Positions 1-4,842 of a stretch of 6,730 bases of DNA are shown in pieces. Numbering within the stretch: position 1 is the stretch's first letter; every line of letters starts with the position of its first letter. Where the stretch lies: NCBI GenBank assembly GCA_905215425.1, contig CAJMQD010000050.1, forward strand, positions 1 through 6,730, in the 5' to 3' direction. The translations under genes were made by a program, and so were the position numbers. The notes under the pieces were generated by a model. It worked only from the letters and a program-made list of their open reading frames with translations, ran no database searches and was not told the DNA's origin. Source of the stretch: an uncultured bacterium. Lineage in GTDB: Bacteria; Bacillota; Clostridia; Oscillospirales; Oscillospiraceae.

Positions 1-801
1 GAAATGGGCTTGGGCAACGTGATCGTGGCCGCTATGAACCAGGCGTTCTTTACCCTGAGCCTGGGCATCGGCGCCATGGAGATCTTCGGCAGCTATATGA
101 GCCGCGACCACTCTCTGCCCGGCGAGACCGTGCGGATCTGCGCCTTGGACACCTTTGTGGCCATTGTGGCCGGCCTGATCATCTTCCCCGCCTGCTCCGC
201 CTTCAAGGTGGAGCCCACACAGGGCCCTCCTCTGATCTTTATGCCCCTGCCCCGGGTATTTGCGGATATGGCGGGCGGCCGGCTGTGGGGCGCCCTGTTC
301 TTCCTGTTTATGACCTTTGCCAGCTTCTCCACCGTGATTGCCGTGTTTGAGAATCTGCTGGCCAACTGCATGGACAACTTTGGCTGGAGCCGGAAGAAGG
401 CGGCGTGGATCAACTGCGTGTTCATGCTCATCGCCAGCATGCCCTGCCTGCTGGGGTATAATGTACTGGCGAATTTCCACCCCTTCCTGGACAAGGATGT
501 GCTGGACTGCGAGGACTTTATTGTCAGCAACTTGCTGCTGCCGTTGGGCTCTCTCATTTATCTGCTGTTCTGCGTCAGCAAATGGGGCTGGGGCTACGAC
601 AAGTATCTGGACGAGGCCAATGCCGGCTCCGGACTGAAGTTTTCCCGCGGGGCGCTGCTGCGGGGGTATCTGCGGCATGTGCTGCCTGTGCTGATCCTGG
701 TGATCCTGGTGGTGGGTCTGCCCAACACCATGTGGCGCCTGTGTGTGGGCGCTGCGGTGGTGCTGCTGGTGGTGCTCATGGCCAACCGGAGCAAGAACTG
801 A
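1..801 (+). CDS. Sodium-dependent symporter, NSS/SNF family (3' part, 5' truncated by window)
   Basis: This is the C-terminal part of a LeuT-fold membrane transporter that couples uptake of an amino acid or similar small solute to sodium entry. The frame is open from base 1, so the start lies outside the window, and about 265 residues are visible. Numbering from the Met at base 4, residues 9-31 match TM6 of the family, with the unwound substrate/sodium-site signature QAFFTLSLGIG at 13-23. Residues 97-120 match TM8, with FASFSTVIAV at 105-114 carrying the Ser/Thr pair that normally contributes to the Na2 site. Hydrophobic stretches at about 48-65, 135-151, 172-191, 222-240 and 243-260 fit TM7 and TM9-12, so the end looks intact. 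The tail NRSKN is short and basic. Substrate cannot be told from this part; amino acids are usual for bacterial members. It is followed 16 nt after the stop by a strong terminator and looks like the last gene of its transcript. Confidence 0.9.
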   Translation, partial: EMGLGNVIVAAMNQAFFTLSLGIGAMEIFGSYMSRDHSLPGETVRICALDTFVAIVAGLIIFPACSAFKVEPTQGPPLIFMPLPRVFADMAGGRLWGALFFLFMTFASFSTVIAVFENLLANCMDNFGWSRKKAAWINCVFMLIASMPCLLGYNVLANFHPFLDKDVLDCEDFIVSNLLLPLGSLIYLLFCVSKWGWGYDKYLDEANAGSGLKFSRGALLRGYLRHVLPVLILVILVVGLPNTMWRLCVGAAVVLLVVLMANRSKN

Positions 802-817
802 CATTACAAAATAAGAC

Positions 818-854
818 CGGCCCCCTGTCCGAATGGGCAGGGGGCCGATTTTTT
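818..854 (+). terminator. Strong Rho-independent terminator, probably bidirectional
   Basis: A 10-bp perfect stem, CGGCCCCCTG (818-827) with CAGGGGGCCG (838-847), extends inward by a T-G wobble and two C-G pairs to a GAAT loop at 831-834. It is followed by ATTTTTT (848-854) on the plus strand, giving a textbook terminator for the transporter. The minus-strand SSB-like gene has its stop codon (853-855) inside the T-tract. Read on the minus strand, the same stem is followed by TCTTATTTTG, so it probably also ends that convergent transcript. Confidence 0.92.
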
Positions 855-1494
855 ACGGGTTTAGATTGTCCTTTGGCTCCAGAAGACGCATGATGGACAC
901 CTCGAAGGCGGTGCGCTCCTGGGACTGACCGTCCAATAATTTGGTGTATATACGACTTTGCAGACGCCCCTCCAGCCGCAGAGGGTCGCCGATCTCCATG
1001 GCCGCACAGTGGTAGGCTACGCTGCCCCAAGCGATGCAGGGCAGATAGTCTGCCCGTCCATAGGTGCGATTTACGGCCAGAGTCAAATCGCAGATGGAAC
1101 GGCCCAGAGGGGTGGAGCGGAGGACAGGGGGACGGCAGAGGGTGCCCGAGAGGAGCAGGTGGTTTTCGTCCTCTTTCCCCTCCTCCGGGGCGGCAGGGGT
1201 GATGCTGCGGGCCAGAACGGTGATAACCAGCTTGCTGCCGATCCCGCTGCGATTGTTGTAAGTACGTACCTCGCCGGACACTTGGAGGGATTGGCCGCAG
1301 TACAGTGCGGGCAGGGTCTCCAGCAGCTGCTGAGAGAGGATAACGTTGATCTGATCGGCGGCCCCCGACAGGCGGCGGACCTCCAGAGGAAAACGGAAAA
1401 ATTGCAGCTGATGGTTCTGGTGAGAGAGGGCGGGATCGGCCAGCAGCCGGCCCCGCAGGAGGATACTGTTTTCGCCGGGCGATGTCTGTTTCAT
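853..1494 (-). CDS. Tandem OB-fold single-stranded-DNA-binding-like protein
   Basis: This encodes a 213-residue protein with two successive OB-fold-like halves. The second half (about 108-206) clearly resembles bacterial SSB: LSGTLCRPP at 115-123, LAVNR at 139-143, RADYLPCIAWG at 147-157, GDPLRLEGRLQSR at 169-181 and TAFEVS at 195-200. The first half (about 8-98) has the same strand pattern (LLRGRLLADP, then GQSLQVSGEVRTY) but is more divergent and lacks the WG-type motif. A charged, Pro/Ala-rich linker lies at 99-111. The acidic C-terminal tail of housekeeping SSB, which recruits replication proteins, is absent; the protein ends KDNLNP. It is therefore a second, SSB-like protein rather than the main replication SSB. 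The frame is open upstream to 1659, but the Met at 1494 has an ideal AAGGAGG 7 nt away, and the upstream translation looks non-coding. Role in DNA metabolism is inferred from the fold. Confidence 0.85.
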   Translation of the reverse strand: MKQTSPGENSILLRGRLLADPALSHQNHQLQFFRFPLEVRRLSGAADQINVILSQQLLETLPALYCGQSLQVSGEVRTYNNRSGIGSKLVITVLARSITPAAPEEGKEDENHLLLSGTLCRPPVLRSTPLGRSICDLTLAVNRTYGRADYLPCIAWGSVAYHCAAMEIGDPLRLEGRLQSRIYTKLLDGQSQERTAFEVSIMRLLEPKDNLNP

Positions 1495-1501
1495 GGGGGA
1501 G

Positions 1502-1508
1502 CCTCCTT
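1502..1508 (-). promoter_or_regulatory. Ribosome binding site fixing the SSB-like start
   Basis: On the minus strand this reads AAGGAGG, 7 nt before the ATG at 1494. It decides between that start and more upstream in-frame starts, including the one at 1659, which have no comparable site. Confidence 0.85.
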
Positions 1509-1602
1509 CTGATTCCTTGGTTCCCTTGATATATATGAGGAAGGCCCATGGGATATGAATCGGGCTGGGCGGCGCTTGCAATGACCTATCGCCGGGATAA
1601 AC

Positions 1603-1631
1603 TTGCATTTTGGCGCTGTCCACGGTATAAT
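1603..1631 (+). promoter_or_regulatory. SigA-type promoter for the SLH-protein gene
   Basis: A TTGCAT -35 (1603-1608) and a perfect TATAAT -10 (1626-1631) are separated by 17 bp, the optimal spacing. Transcription should start near 1638, giving a leader of about 50 nt before the ATG at 1689. Confidence 0.75.
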
Positions 1632-1644
1632 GAGCACCATTATA
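1626..1644. promoter_or_regulatory. 19-bp palindrome over the -10 and start site; possible operator or second, opposing -10
   Basis: TATAATG (1626-1632) and CATTATA (1638-1644) are perfect inverted arms around a 5-nt AGCAC centre. The left arm is the -10 of the plus-strand promoter. The right arm is a perfect TATAAT read on the minus strand, so it could serve as a -10 toward the SSB-like gene, though no good -35 stands 17 bp upstream of it. The position is also typical of a repressor operator. Which of these applies cannot be decided from sequence alone. Confidence 0.45.
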
Positions 1645-1674
1645 AGTCTTTATCCCCAAGCTTTTATGAGAAGG

Positions 1675-1681
1675 AAAGGAG
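1675..1681 (+). promoter_or_regulatory. Ribosome binding site fixing the SLH-protein start
   Basis: AAAGGAG lies 7 nt before the ATG at 1689. It places the start at the first residue of a clean signal peptide rather than at the in-frame ATG at 1548, which lies upstream of the promoter. Confidence 0.85.
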
Positions 1682-1688
1682 CGAAGCT

Positions 1689-2819
1689 ATGAAACGGTGG
1701 ACCAAAGCGGCGGCGCTGGCCCTTGTGTTACTGGTGTGCCTGACCGTACCAGCAGCGGCCGGTGGCACGGTTCAGTTCTATCTGACCGGTCAGGCGGACA
1801 GCCTGAATCAGGAGATCAAGGTCGATTTGCACCCCGGTGCAGGGCAGGCCGTGCAGAATACCCTGAGCTTTTCTACTCCGGTAAACCGCATGACCATGGG
1901 CAGTGCGGCCTATGTGGTGCCGCAGCAGGCCGGGACATGGGTGACGGTGGATTATCTCACCGATCTGAACGGAGACGGGGCCTATGACCTGGTGACCGAT
2001 GACGCCGGCACCCCCAGCGGAGACAGCCTGACCGGGGCGGACAGCCTGACGGCCTGGAGCGGGACACCGGTGGTGCTGGAGACGGGAAAAAGTCTGCGGA
2101 TCTCAGCCGAGACCCTGCTGACCGGGGGAAGGGCATACCTGACCCGGACCGGAACAAATCTGGAGGACAAGGATCTGTACGCCGGATTGCTCTATATGGT
2201 CCAGGTGTGGGATGCCGACGGCCAGGAGAGCGACTGCTTCTATCTGCGGCTGTATGAGGGTGCGCTTCCCGACCTGTGCGCCGGCGACCTTCAGGATATC
2301 GAGCCGGGCAGTTGGTACTACGGTGCGGTGGATTATGTCCTATCCAAGGGCCTGATGAGCGGCACGGGGGACAGCCGGTTTTCTCCGGAACAGTGCCTTT
2401 CCCGCGCCATGCTGGCCCAGATCCTCTATACGATGAACGGGCGGCCGGCCAGCGGCGGGGCAGATTTTACAGATGTGGCCGCAGACAGCTGGTATGCCGG
2501 AGCGGTGAGTTGGGCAGATGAGCAGGGGCTGATGCATGGGGTGAGTGCGGGTTGCTTTGCGCCGGAGGCCCAGCTGACCCGAGAGCAGCTGGCCCTGATC
2601 CTGTACCAGTATATGCAGGGCGGCGGCAAACCGGGGGTTGCCCTGAAGACCTATCAGGACAGCGGCGCGGTCAGCGCCTGGGCGCGTCCCGCTGTGGAGT
2701 GGGCTGTGGCCAACGGATTGATTTCCGGACGTGAGAACGGGAGACTGGACCCGGGAGGAGCTGTGACCCGGGCGGAATTTGCTGCCGTTCTGCGAAGGCT
2801 GGAGCAAATGAGTGCCTAA
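1689..2819 (+). CDS. Secreted protein with three C-terminal SLH domains
   Basis: This 376-residue protein begins with a signal peptide: basic KRWTK, a hydrophobic core to about residue 20, and an Ala-rich PAAA site suggesting cleavage near residue 24. Residues 27-195 are a region I do not recognise, Ser/Thr/Gly-rich and probably beta-rich. It contains DLNGDGAYD at 92-100, which resembles a calcium-binding DxNxDG loop. Three S-layer-homology repeats follow at about 200-251, 257-310 and 319-372. Each has the pattern of a Trp- and Ala-rich helix, GL(M/I)xG, an F/L-x-P turn and a TRAE-type helix start. That last motif reads SRAM (238-241), TREQ (297-300) and TRAE (360-363), so the first repeat is the most degenerate. 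SLH triplets anchor proteins non-covalently to secondary cell-wall polymer, which places this one on the cell surface. The function of the N-terminal half is unknown. It appears to be transcribed alone from the promoter at 1603-1631. Confidence 0.88.
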   Translation: MKRWTKAAALALVLLVCLTVPAAAGGTVQFYLTGQADSLNQEIKVDLHPGAGQAVQNTLSFSTPVNRMTMGSAAYVVPQQAGTWVTVDYLTDLNGDGAYDLVTDDAGTPSGDSLTGADSLTAWSGTPVVLETGKSLRISAETLLTGGRAYLTRTGTNLEDKDLYAGLLYMVQVWDADGQESDCFYLRLYEGALPDLCAGDLQDIEPGSWYYGAVDYVLSKGLMSGTGDSRFSPEQCLSRAMLAQILYTMNGRPASGGADFTDVAADSWYAGAVSWADEQGLMHGVSAGCFAPEAQLTREQLALILYQYMQGGGKPGVALKTYQDSGAVSAWARPAVEWAVANGLISGRENGRLDPGGAVTRAEFAAVLRRLEQMSA

Positions 2820-2845
2820 ATGAACTTGCAATCTTGCAATGAAGA

Positions 2846-2856
2846 AGCGGGCCGCC
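2846..2856 (+). repeat. Left partial copy of the downstream terminator arm
   Basis: AGCGGGCCGCC here is repeated exactly at 3005-3015, where it is the start of the terminator stem. The two copies bracket repeat element A directly on both sides, like a target-site duplication or a partial terminator duplication. This left copy could pair with the right stem arm (3022-3031), competing with the local hairpin. Confidence 0.7.
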
Positions 2857-3004
2857 GAAAAGTCCTTCCGGTCAAAGGCTTCGGAGGGAAGGATAGTTGG
2901 AAAGGGAACCGTCAGGGTTCCCTTTCCTTGAAATCAACAACATTTTAACGCAGTTAAAATGTTTGCAGCTTGTCAAAAGTGGTAAAACCACTTTTGACAA
3001 GCTG
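2857..3004 (+). repeat. Repeat element copy A: nested-hairpin, MITE-like intergenic repeat
   Basis: About 148 bp of non-coding repeat, with bases 2880-2978 identical over 99 bp to copy B at 4873-4971. It holds three hairpins in a row. H1 has 12-bp arms (2899-2910 and 2916-2927) with a GTCAG loop. H2 has 11-bp AT-rich arms (2939-2949 and 2953-2963) with a GCA loop. H3 has 18-bp arms (2966-2983 and 2987-3004) with an AAA loop. The left end CGAAAAGT is an imperfect inverted match to the right end ACTTTTGACAAGC. The left end looks shortened relative to copy B. There is no coding potential and no transposase, so any movement would have to be driven in trans. Confidence 0.85.
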
Positions 3005-3005
3005 A

Positions 3006-3035
3006 GCGGGCCGCCCGATTGGGCGGCCCGCTTTT
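3006..3035 (+). terminator. Rho-independent terminator downstream of SLH gene and repeat A
   Basis: An 11-bp perfect GC stem, GCGGGCCGCCC (3006-3016) with GGGCGGCCCGC (3021-3031), has a GATT loop and is followed by only four Ts. It starts one base after repeat A ends. It is probably the original terminator of the SLH gene, now about 185 nt from its stop codon. Confidence 0.75.
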
Positions 3036-3048
3036 GCGCTGCGACAGT

Positions 3049-3177
3049 CCGCGCCGCGCTGTTTTGGCCCCGGAGCGGGGGCACCACTGCGGCGGCTCTG
3101 CCCCCGGCAGAACGGGTCGTATCCCGTTCCATGCTCCGGCACCGGCTTAGACAGAAGCGCCGGGAATCCGGGCGCGG
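3049..3177 (+). other. GC-rich potentially structured intergenic segment, function unknown
   Basis: Possible stems are a closing helix CCGCGCC (3049-3055) with GGCGCGG (3171-3177), an 8-bp stem CGGGGGCA (3076-3083) with TGCCCCCG (3099-3106), and AACGGG (3111-3116) with CCCGTT (3123-3128). A competing local stem GCGCC (3157-3161) with GGCGC (3171-3175) excludes part of the closing helix. I recognise no known RNA family. High GC content makes chance stems likely, so this is only a candidate structured RNA or leader. Confidence 0.25.
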
Positions 3178-3280
3178 TCCGTCCGCCTTTCGCCAAAGGA
3201 GTTCGTGAGATGCAGAGACATAAAGGACTGTCCAAGGCTATTATGTCCGGAAAAATTCTGCTTATCCCGTTTGCCCTTGG

Positions 3281-3308
3281 GAATAATTGGCTAAACTACT
3301 CATATAGA
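3281..3308 (+). promoter_or_regulatory. Possible SigE-type sporulation promoter for yaaL-bofA
   Basis: GAATAAT (3281-3287) and CATATAGA (3301-3308) are separated by 13 bp and loosely fit the mother-cell SigE pattern, a -35 around ATA and a -10 like CATACAAT. A second -10-like CATACAAA lies at 3310-3317 but is badly spaced. No good SigA promoter is seen here. In Bacillus subtilis bofA is a SigE-dependent sporulation gene, which is why this was considered. The match is weak. Confidence 0.3.
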
Positions 3309-3326
3309 ACATACAAAGGCGCATGG

Positions 3327-3333
3327 AAAGGAG
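3327..3333 (+). promoter_or_regulatory. Ribosome binding site deciding the yaaL start
   Basis: AAAGGAG lies 7 nt before the ATG at 3341. An in-frame ATG at 3323 lies just upstream of this site with no site of its own, so 3341 is the better start. Confidence 0.8.
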
Positions 3334-3340
3334 TGAACCA

Positions 3341-3583
3341 ATGGCAGCGGGAGGTTTTTTACGCAGACCAGGCGGGCGGGACAGCAGACACCTGGAGCAG
3401 GAGCGGCGGCAGCTGCTCCAGTCTCTGGCCCAGACCAGGACCCTGATCAGCCAGGCCTATGGGGGATTTAATACCACAGACGATGCCGACCTGATCGATT
3501 CCTACGTCTATGAGATAAATGCCCTTCAGTCCCGGTACAACTATCTGATCCGCCGGGCGAAGGAGCTGGAGGTGAGCCTGTGA
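3341..3583 (+). CDS. yaaL: YaaL / DUF2508 family protein
   Basis: This is an 80-residue protein of unknown biochemical function. A short basic Gly/Arg start leads into a predicted helix (about 18-42, EQERRQLLQSLAQTRTLISQAY). Then comes the family's signature region: an aromatic stretch YGGFN, DADLIDSYVYEINALQSRYNYLIRRAKELE, in which an acidic-Leu-Ile-Asp segment is followed by a helix with a Tyr-Asn pair. Size and pattern match DUF2508/YaaL. In Bacillus yaaL sits between recR and bofA. Here bofA follows with a 4-nt overlap, which strongly supports the identification, but recR is not upstream in this window. Family members are not enzymatically characterised, so a sporulation link is by association only. 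Confidence 0.82.
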   Translation: MAAGGFLRRPGGRDSRHLEQERRQLLQSLAQTRTLISQAYGGFNTTDDADLIDSYVYEINALQSRYNYLIRRAKELEVSL

Positions 3584-3837
3584 GCCGGGAACTGCCATGG
3601 CTGTTGGCGGGGGCCGTGGTGCTGGCGGCTATGGTTCTGCTGCGCCGCCCGGCAGGGATGATCCTGCGGCTGCTGGGCCGGTCCGCCCTGGGGATGGGAG
3701 TGCTGGCGATTCTGGAGGCGGCGGGGCTGCTGAGCGGGTTTGGCTTGGGGGTCAATCTGATCAATGGGCTGACATTGGGCCTGTTGGGGATGCCGGGATT
3801 CGGGCTGCTGCTGATGGGGCGATGGCTGTTGAGGTGA
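3580..3837 (+). CDS. bofA: BofA family pro-sigma-K processing inhibitor
   Basis: This is a small integral membrane protein of 85 residues, the usual length for BofA. Hydrophobic segments lie at about 6-20, 36-52 and 60-82, with arginine-rich turns between. The C-terminal half (GFGLGVNLINGLTLGLLGMPGFGLLLM) contains the family's characteristic NxxxGxLGxPG-like region. In Bacillus sporulation BofA sits in the outer forespore membrane and, with SpoIVFA, inhibits the intramembrane protease SpoIVFB until pro-sigma-K should be processed. The start is a GTG overlapping the yaaL stop (GTGA), with GGAGG 7 nt upstream, so the two genes are translationally coupled. In Clostridia, BofA is often present even where the sigma-K pathway differs, so its exact partner here is uncertain. 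Confidence 0.85.
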   Translation: MSRELPWLLAGAVVLAAMVLLRRPAGMILRLLGRSALGMGVLAILEAAGLLSGFGLGVNLINGLTLGLLGMPGFGLLLMGRWLLR

Positions 3838-3854
3838 CCGGGACGATTTTTAAG

Positions 3855-3883
3855 TTGCCCGCAGGGCGGCGGCATGTTATCAT
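3855..3883 (+). promoter_or_regulatory. SigA-type promoter for folD
   Basis: TTGCCC (3855-3860) and TATCAT (3878-3883) are separated by 17 bp, with an extended -10 TG at 3875-3876. The start site should be near 3890, giving a leader of about 55 nt. Confidence 0.65.
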
Positions 3884-3900
3884 AGGGAAATAGAATTTTC

Positions 3901-3918
3901 GGCCCGGCGATCCGGGCC
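3901..3918 (+). other. Hairpin in the folD 5' leader
   Basis: GGCCCGG (3901-3907) and CCGGGCC (3912-3918) form a perfect 7-bp stem with a CGAT loop. It is not followed by a T-tract on either strand, so it is not an obvious terminator. It lies between the predicted start site and the ribosome site (AGAGGAG, 3931-3937) and may stabilise the leader or slow upstream readthrough. Confidence 0.5.
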
Positions 3919-3944
3919 TTCCGAAGAAAAAGAGGAGAAACGAT

Positions 3945-4799
3945 ATGGCAACTTTGTTGAAGGGAGCACCGGTGGCCGCCGCTATGACGGAAGAACTGAC
4001 GGCCCGGACCCAGAAGCTGATTCAGGCTGGCGTGACACCTGTGCTGTGTATTCTGCGGGTGGGAGACCGGCCGGGGGATGTGGTCTATCAGCGCAATGCG
4101 GTGAAGCGCTGCGAGAAGATCGGAATTGAGGCGCGGCAGGTGGTGCTGCCCCAGGACTGCGGGCGGGCGGAGCTGCTGAACGTGATCCGGCAGGTGAACG
4201 AGGACCCGGCGGTTCATGGGCTGCTGCTCATGCGGCCGTTGCCCGACCGGGAGATGGAGAAGGCCGTCCAGGCGCTGCTGGCTCCGGAGAAGGATGTGGA
4301 TGGGATCACGGCCGGCGCCCAGGCCCGGGTATTTACCGGCACGGGGGTGGGATATCCCCCCTGTACCGCCCAGGCCGTGATGGAGATCCTGGACCACTAC
4401 GGCATCGACCCCGCGGGCAGTCGGGCGGTGGTGATTGGCCGCAGTCTGGTGATCGGGCGGCCTGTGGCCATGATGCTGCTGCAGCGCAGTGCCACGGTTA
4501 CCATCTGCCACAGCCGCACGGAGGATATGCCCCGTCTGTGCCGGGAGGCGAAAATCCTGGTGGCGGCGGCGGGCCAGGCGGGCCTGGTGAAGGAGAACTT
4601 TGTCAGTCCGGACCAGGTGATACTGGATGTGGGCATCAATGTGGACGAAAACGGAACGCTCTGCGGCGACGTGGCCTTTGAGGCGGTGGAGCCTGAGGTA
4701 TCCGCAATTACGCCCGTCCCCGGCGGCGTGGGCGGCGTGACCACGGCGGTGCTGGCCGCCCATGTGGTAGACGCTGCGGAGCGGGCTGCAAGCATTTAA
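3945..4799 (+). CDS. folD: FolD-type methylene-THF dehydrogenase / methenyl-THF cyclohydrolase, variant active site
   Basis: This cytoplasmic one-carbon enzyme interconverts 5,10-methylene-, 5,10-methenyl- and 10-formyl-tetrahydrofolate with NAD(P). Its 284 residues fit the family. Folate-site landmarks are VGDRPGDVVYQRN (39-51), RPLP (97-100), EKDVDG (115-120), PPCT (138-141) and PVPGGVG (257-263). The Rossmann cofactor loop is GRSLVIGRP (165-173), followed by ATVTICHS (183-190). The start has AGAGGAG 7 nt upstream. Unusually, the catalytic lysine four residues after the conserved Tyr (Y48) is Ala (A52), although K54 lies close by. The conserved Gln of the usual VQLPLP motif is Met (M96, in LMRPLP). 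In characterised FolD enzymes this Lys and Gln are important for the cyclohydrolase step, so dehydrogenase activity may dominate here. PVPGGVGP-M also reads PVPGGVGGV. I believe this is a recurring clostridial FolD subtype, but cannot confirm that without a search. Confidence 0.9.
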   Translation: MATLLKGAPVAAAMTEELTARTQKLIQAGVTPVLCILRVGDRPGDVVYQRNAVKRCEKIGIEARQVVLPQDCGRAELLNVIRQVNEDPAVHGLLLMRPLPDREMEKAVQALLAPEKDVDGITAGAQARVFTGTGVGYPPCTAQAVMEILDHYGIDPAGSRAVVIGRSLVIGRPVAMMLLQRSATVTICHSRTEDMPRLCREAKILVAAAGQAGLVKENFVSPDQVILDVGINVDENGTLCGDVAFEAVEPEVSAITPVPGGVGGVTTAVLAAHVVDAAERAASI

Positions 4800-4812
4800 A
4801 ACCATATGGTAT

Positions 4813-4839
4813 ACACCCCTGTTCTCTGAACAGGGGTGT
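4813..4839 (+). repeat. First copy of duplicated terminator hairpin (no T-tract)
   Basis: Arms ACACCCCTGTTC (4813-4824) and GAACAGGGGTGT (4828-4839) form a perfect 12-bp stem with a TCT loop. The same stem recurs at 5002-5028 with a TTG loop. This copy is followed by GAGGCTG instead of Ts, so it should terminate poorly. The two copies bracket repeat element B. Confidence 0.85.
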
Positions 4840-4842
4840 GAG

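Larger units (their letters stand above)
2820..3340. other. 521-bp intergenic region without a convincing gene
   Basis: From left to right it holds an 8-bp tandem repeat CTTGCAAT twice (2825-2840), a partial left copy of the downstream terminator arm (2846-2856), repeat element copy A (2857-3004), a terminator hairpin (3006-3035), a GC-rich stretch with several possible stems (about 3049-3177) and the presumed promoter of yaaL-bofA. Open frames here on both strands run through the palindromes, overlap better genes, or have no recognisable product, so none is called. Confidence 0.7.

Noticed and set aside
1548..1688. Upstream in-frame extension of the SLH protein from the ATG at 1548
   Set aside because: The segment contains the promoter at 1603-1631, and the extension would place 47 residues before a clean signal peptide with its own ribosome site.
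2825..2840. Tandem CTTGCAAT CTTGCAAT after the SLH gene
   Set aside because: Only two 8-bp units. The word also occurs once at 1575-1582, but nothing ties it to a function.
2857..3004. CRISPR array or group II intron as explanation of the repeat
   Set aside because: There are no short regularly spaced repeats with spacers, and the element is far too short for an intron and lacks a recognisable domain V or maturase.
3111..3170. Partial resemblance to 5S rRNA (CCCGTTCC, CACCGG, AGCGCCG in order)
   Set aside because: The conserved 5S segments before and after are missing, as are the closing helix and the GATGGTAC region. The match is short GC-rich words only.
3210..3446. Small plus-strand frame of 78 residues with AAAGGAG upstream
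   Set aside because: It overlaps more than 100 bp of yaaL in another frame, its C-terminal half is the shadow of yaaL, and the product matches nothing known to me. The good ribosome site is mentioned in the findings instead.
4801..4810. 10-bp palindrome ACCATATGGT just after the folD stop
   Set aside because: Too short to call a binding site, with no promoter nearby and no second copy seen in the window.
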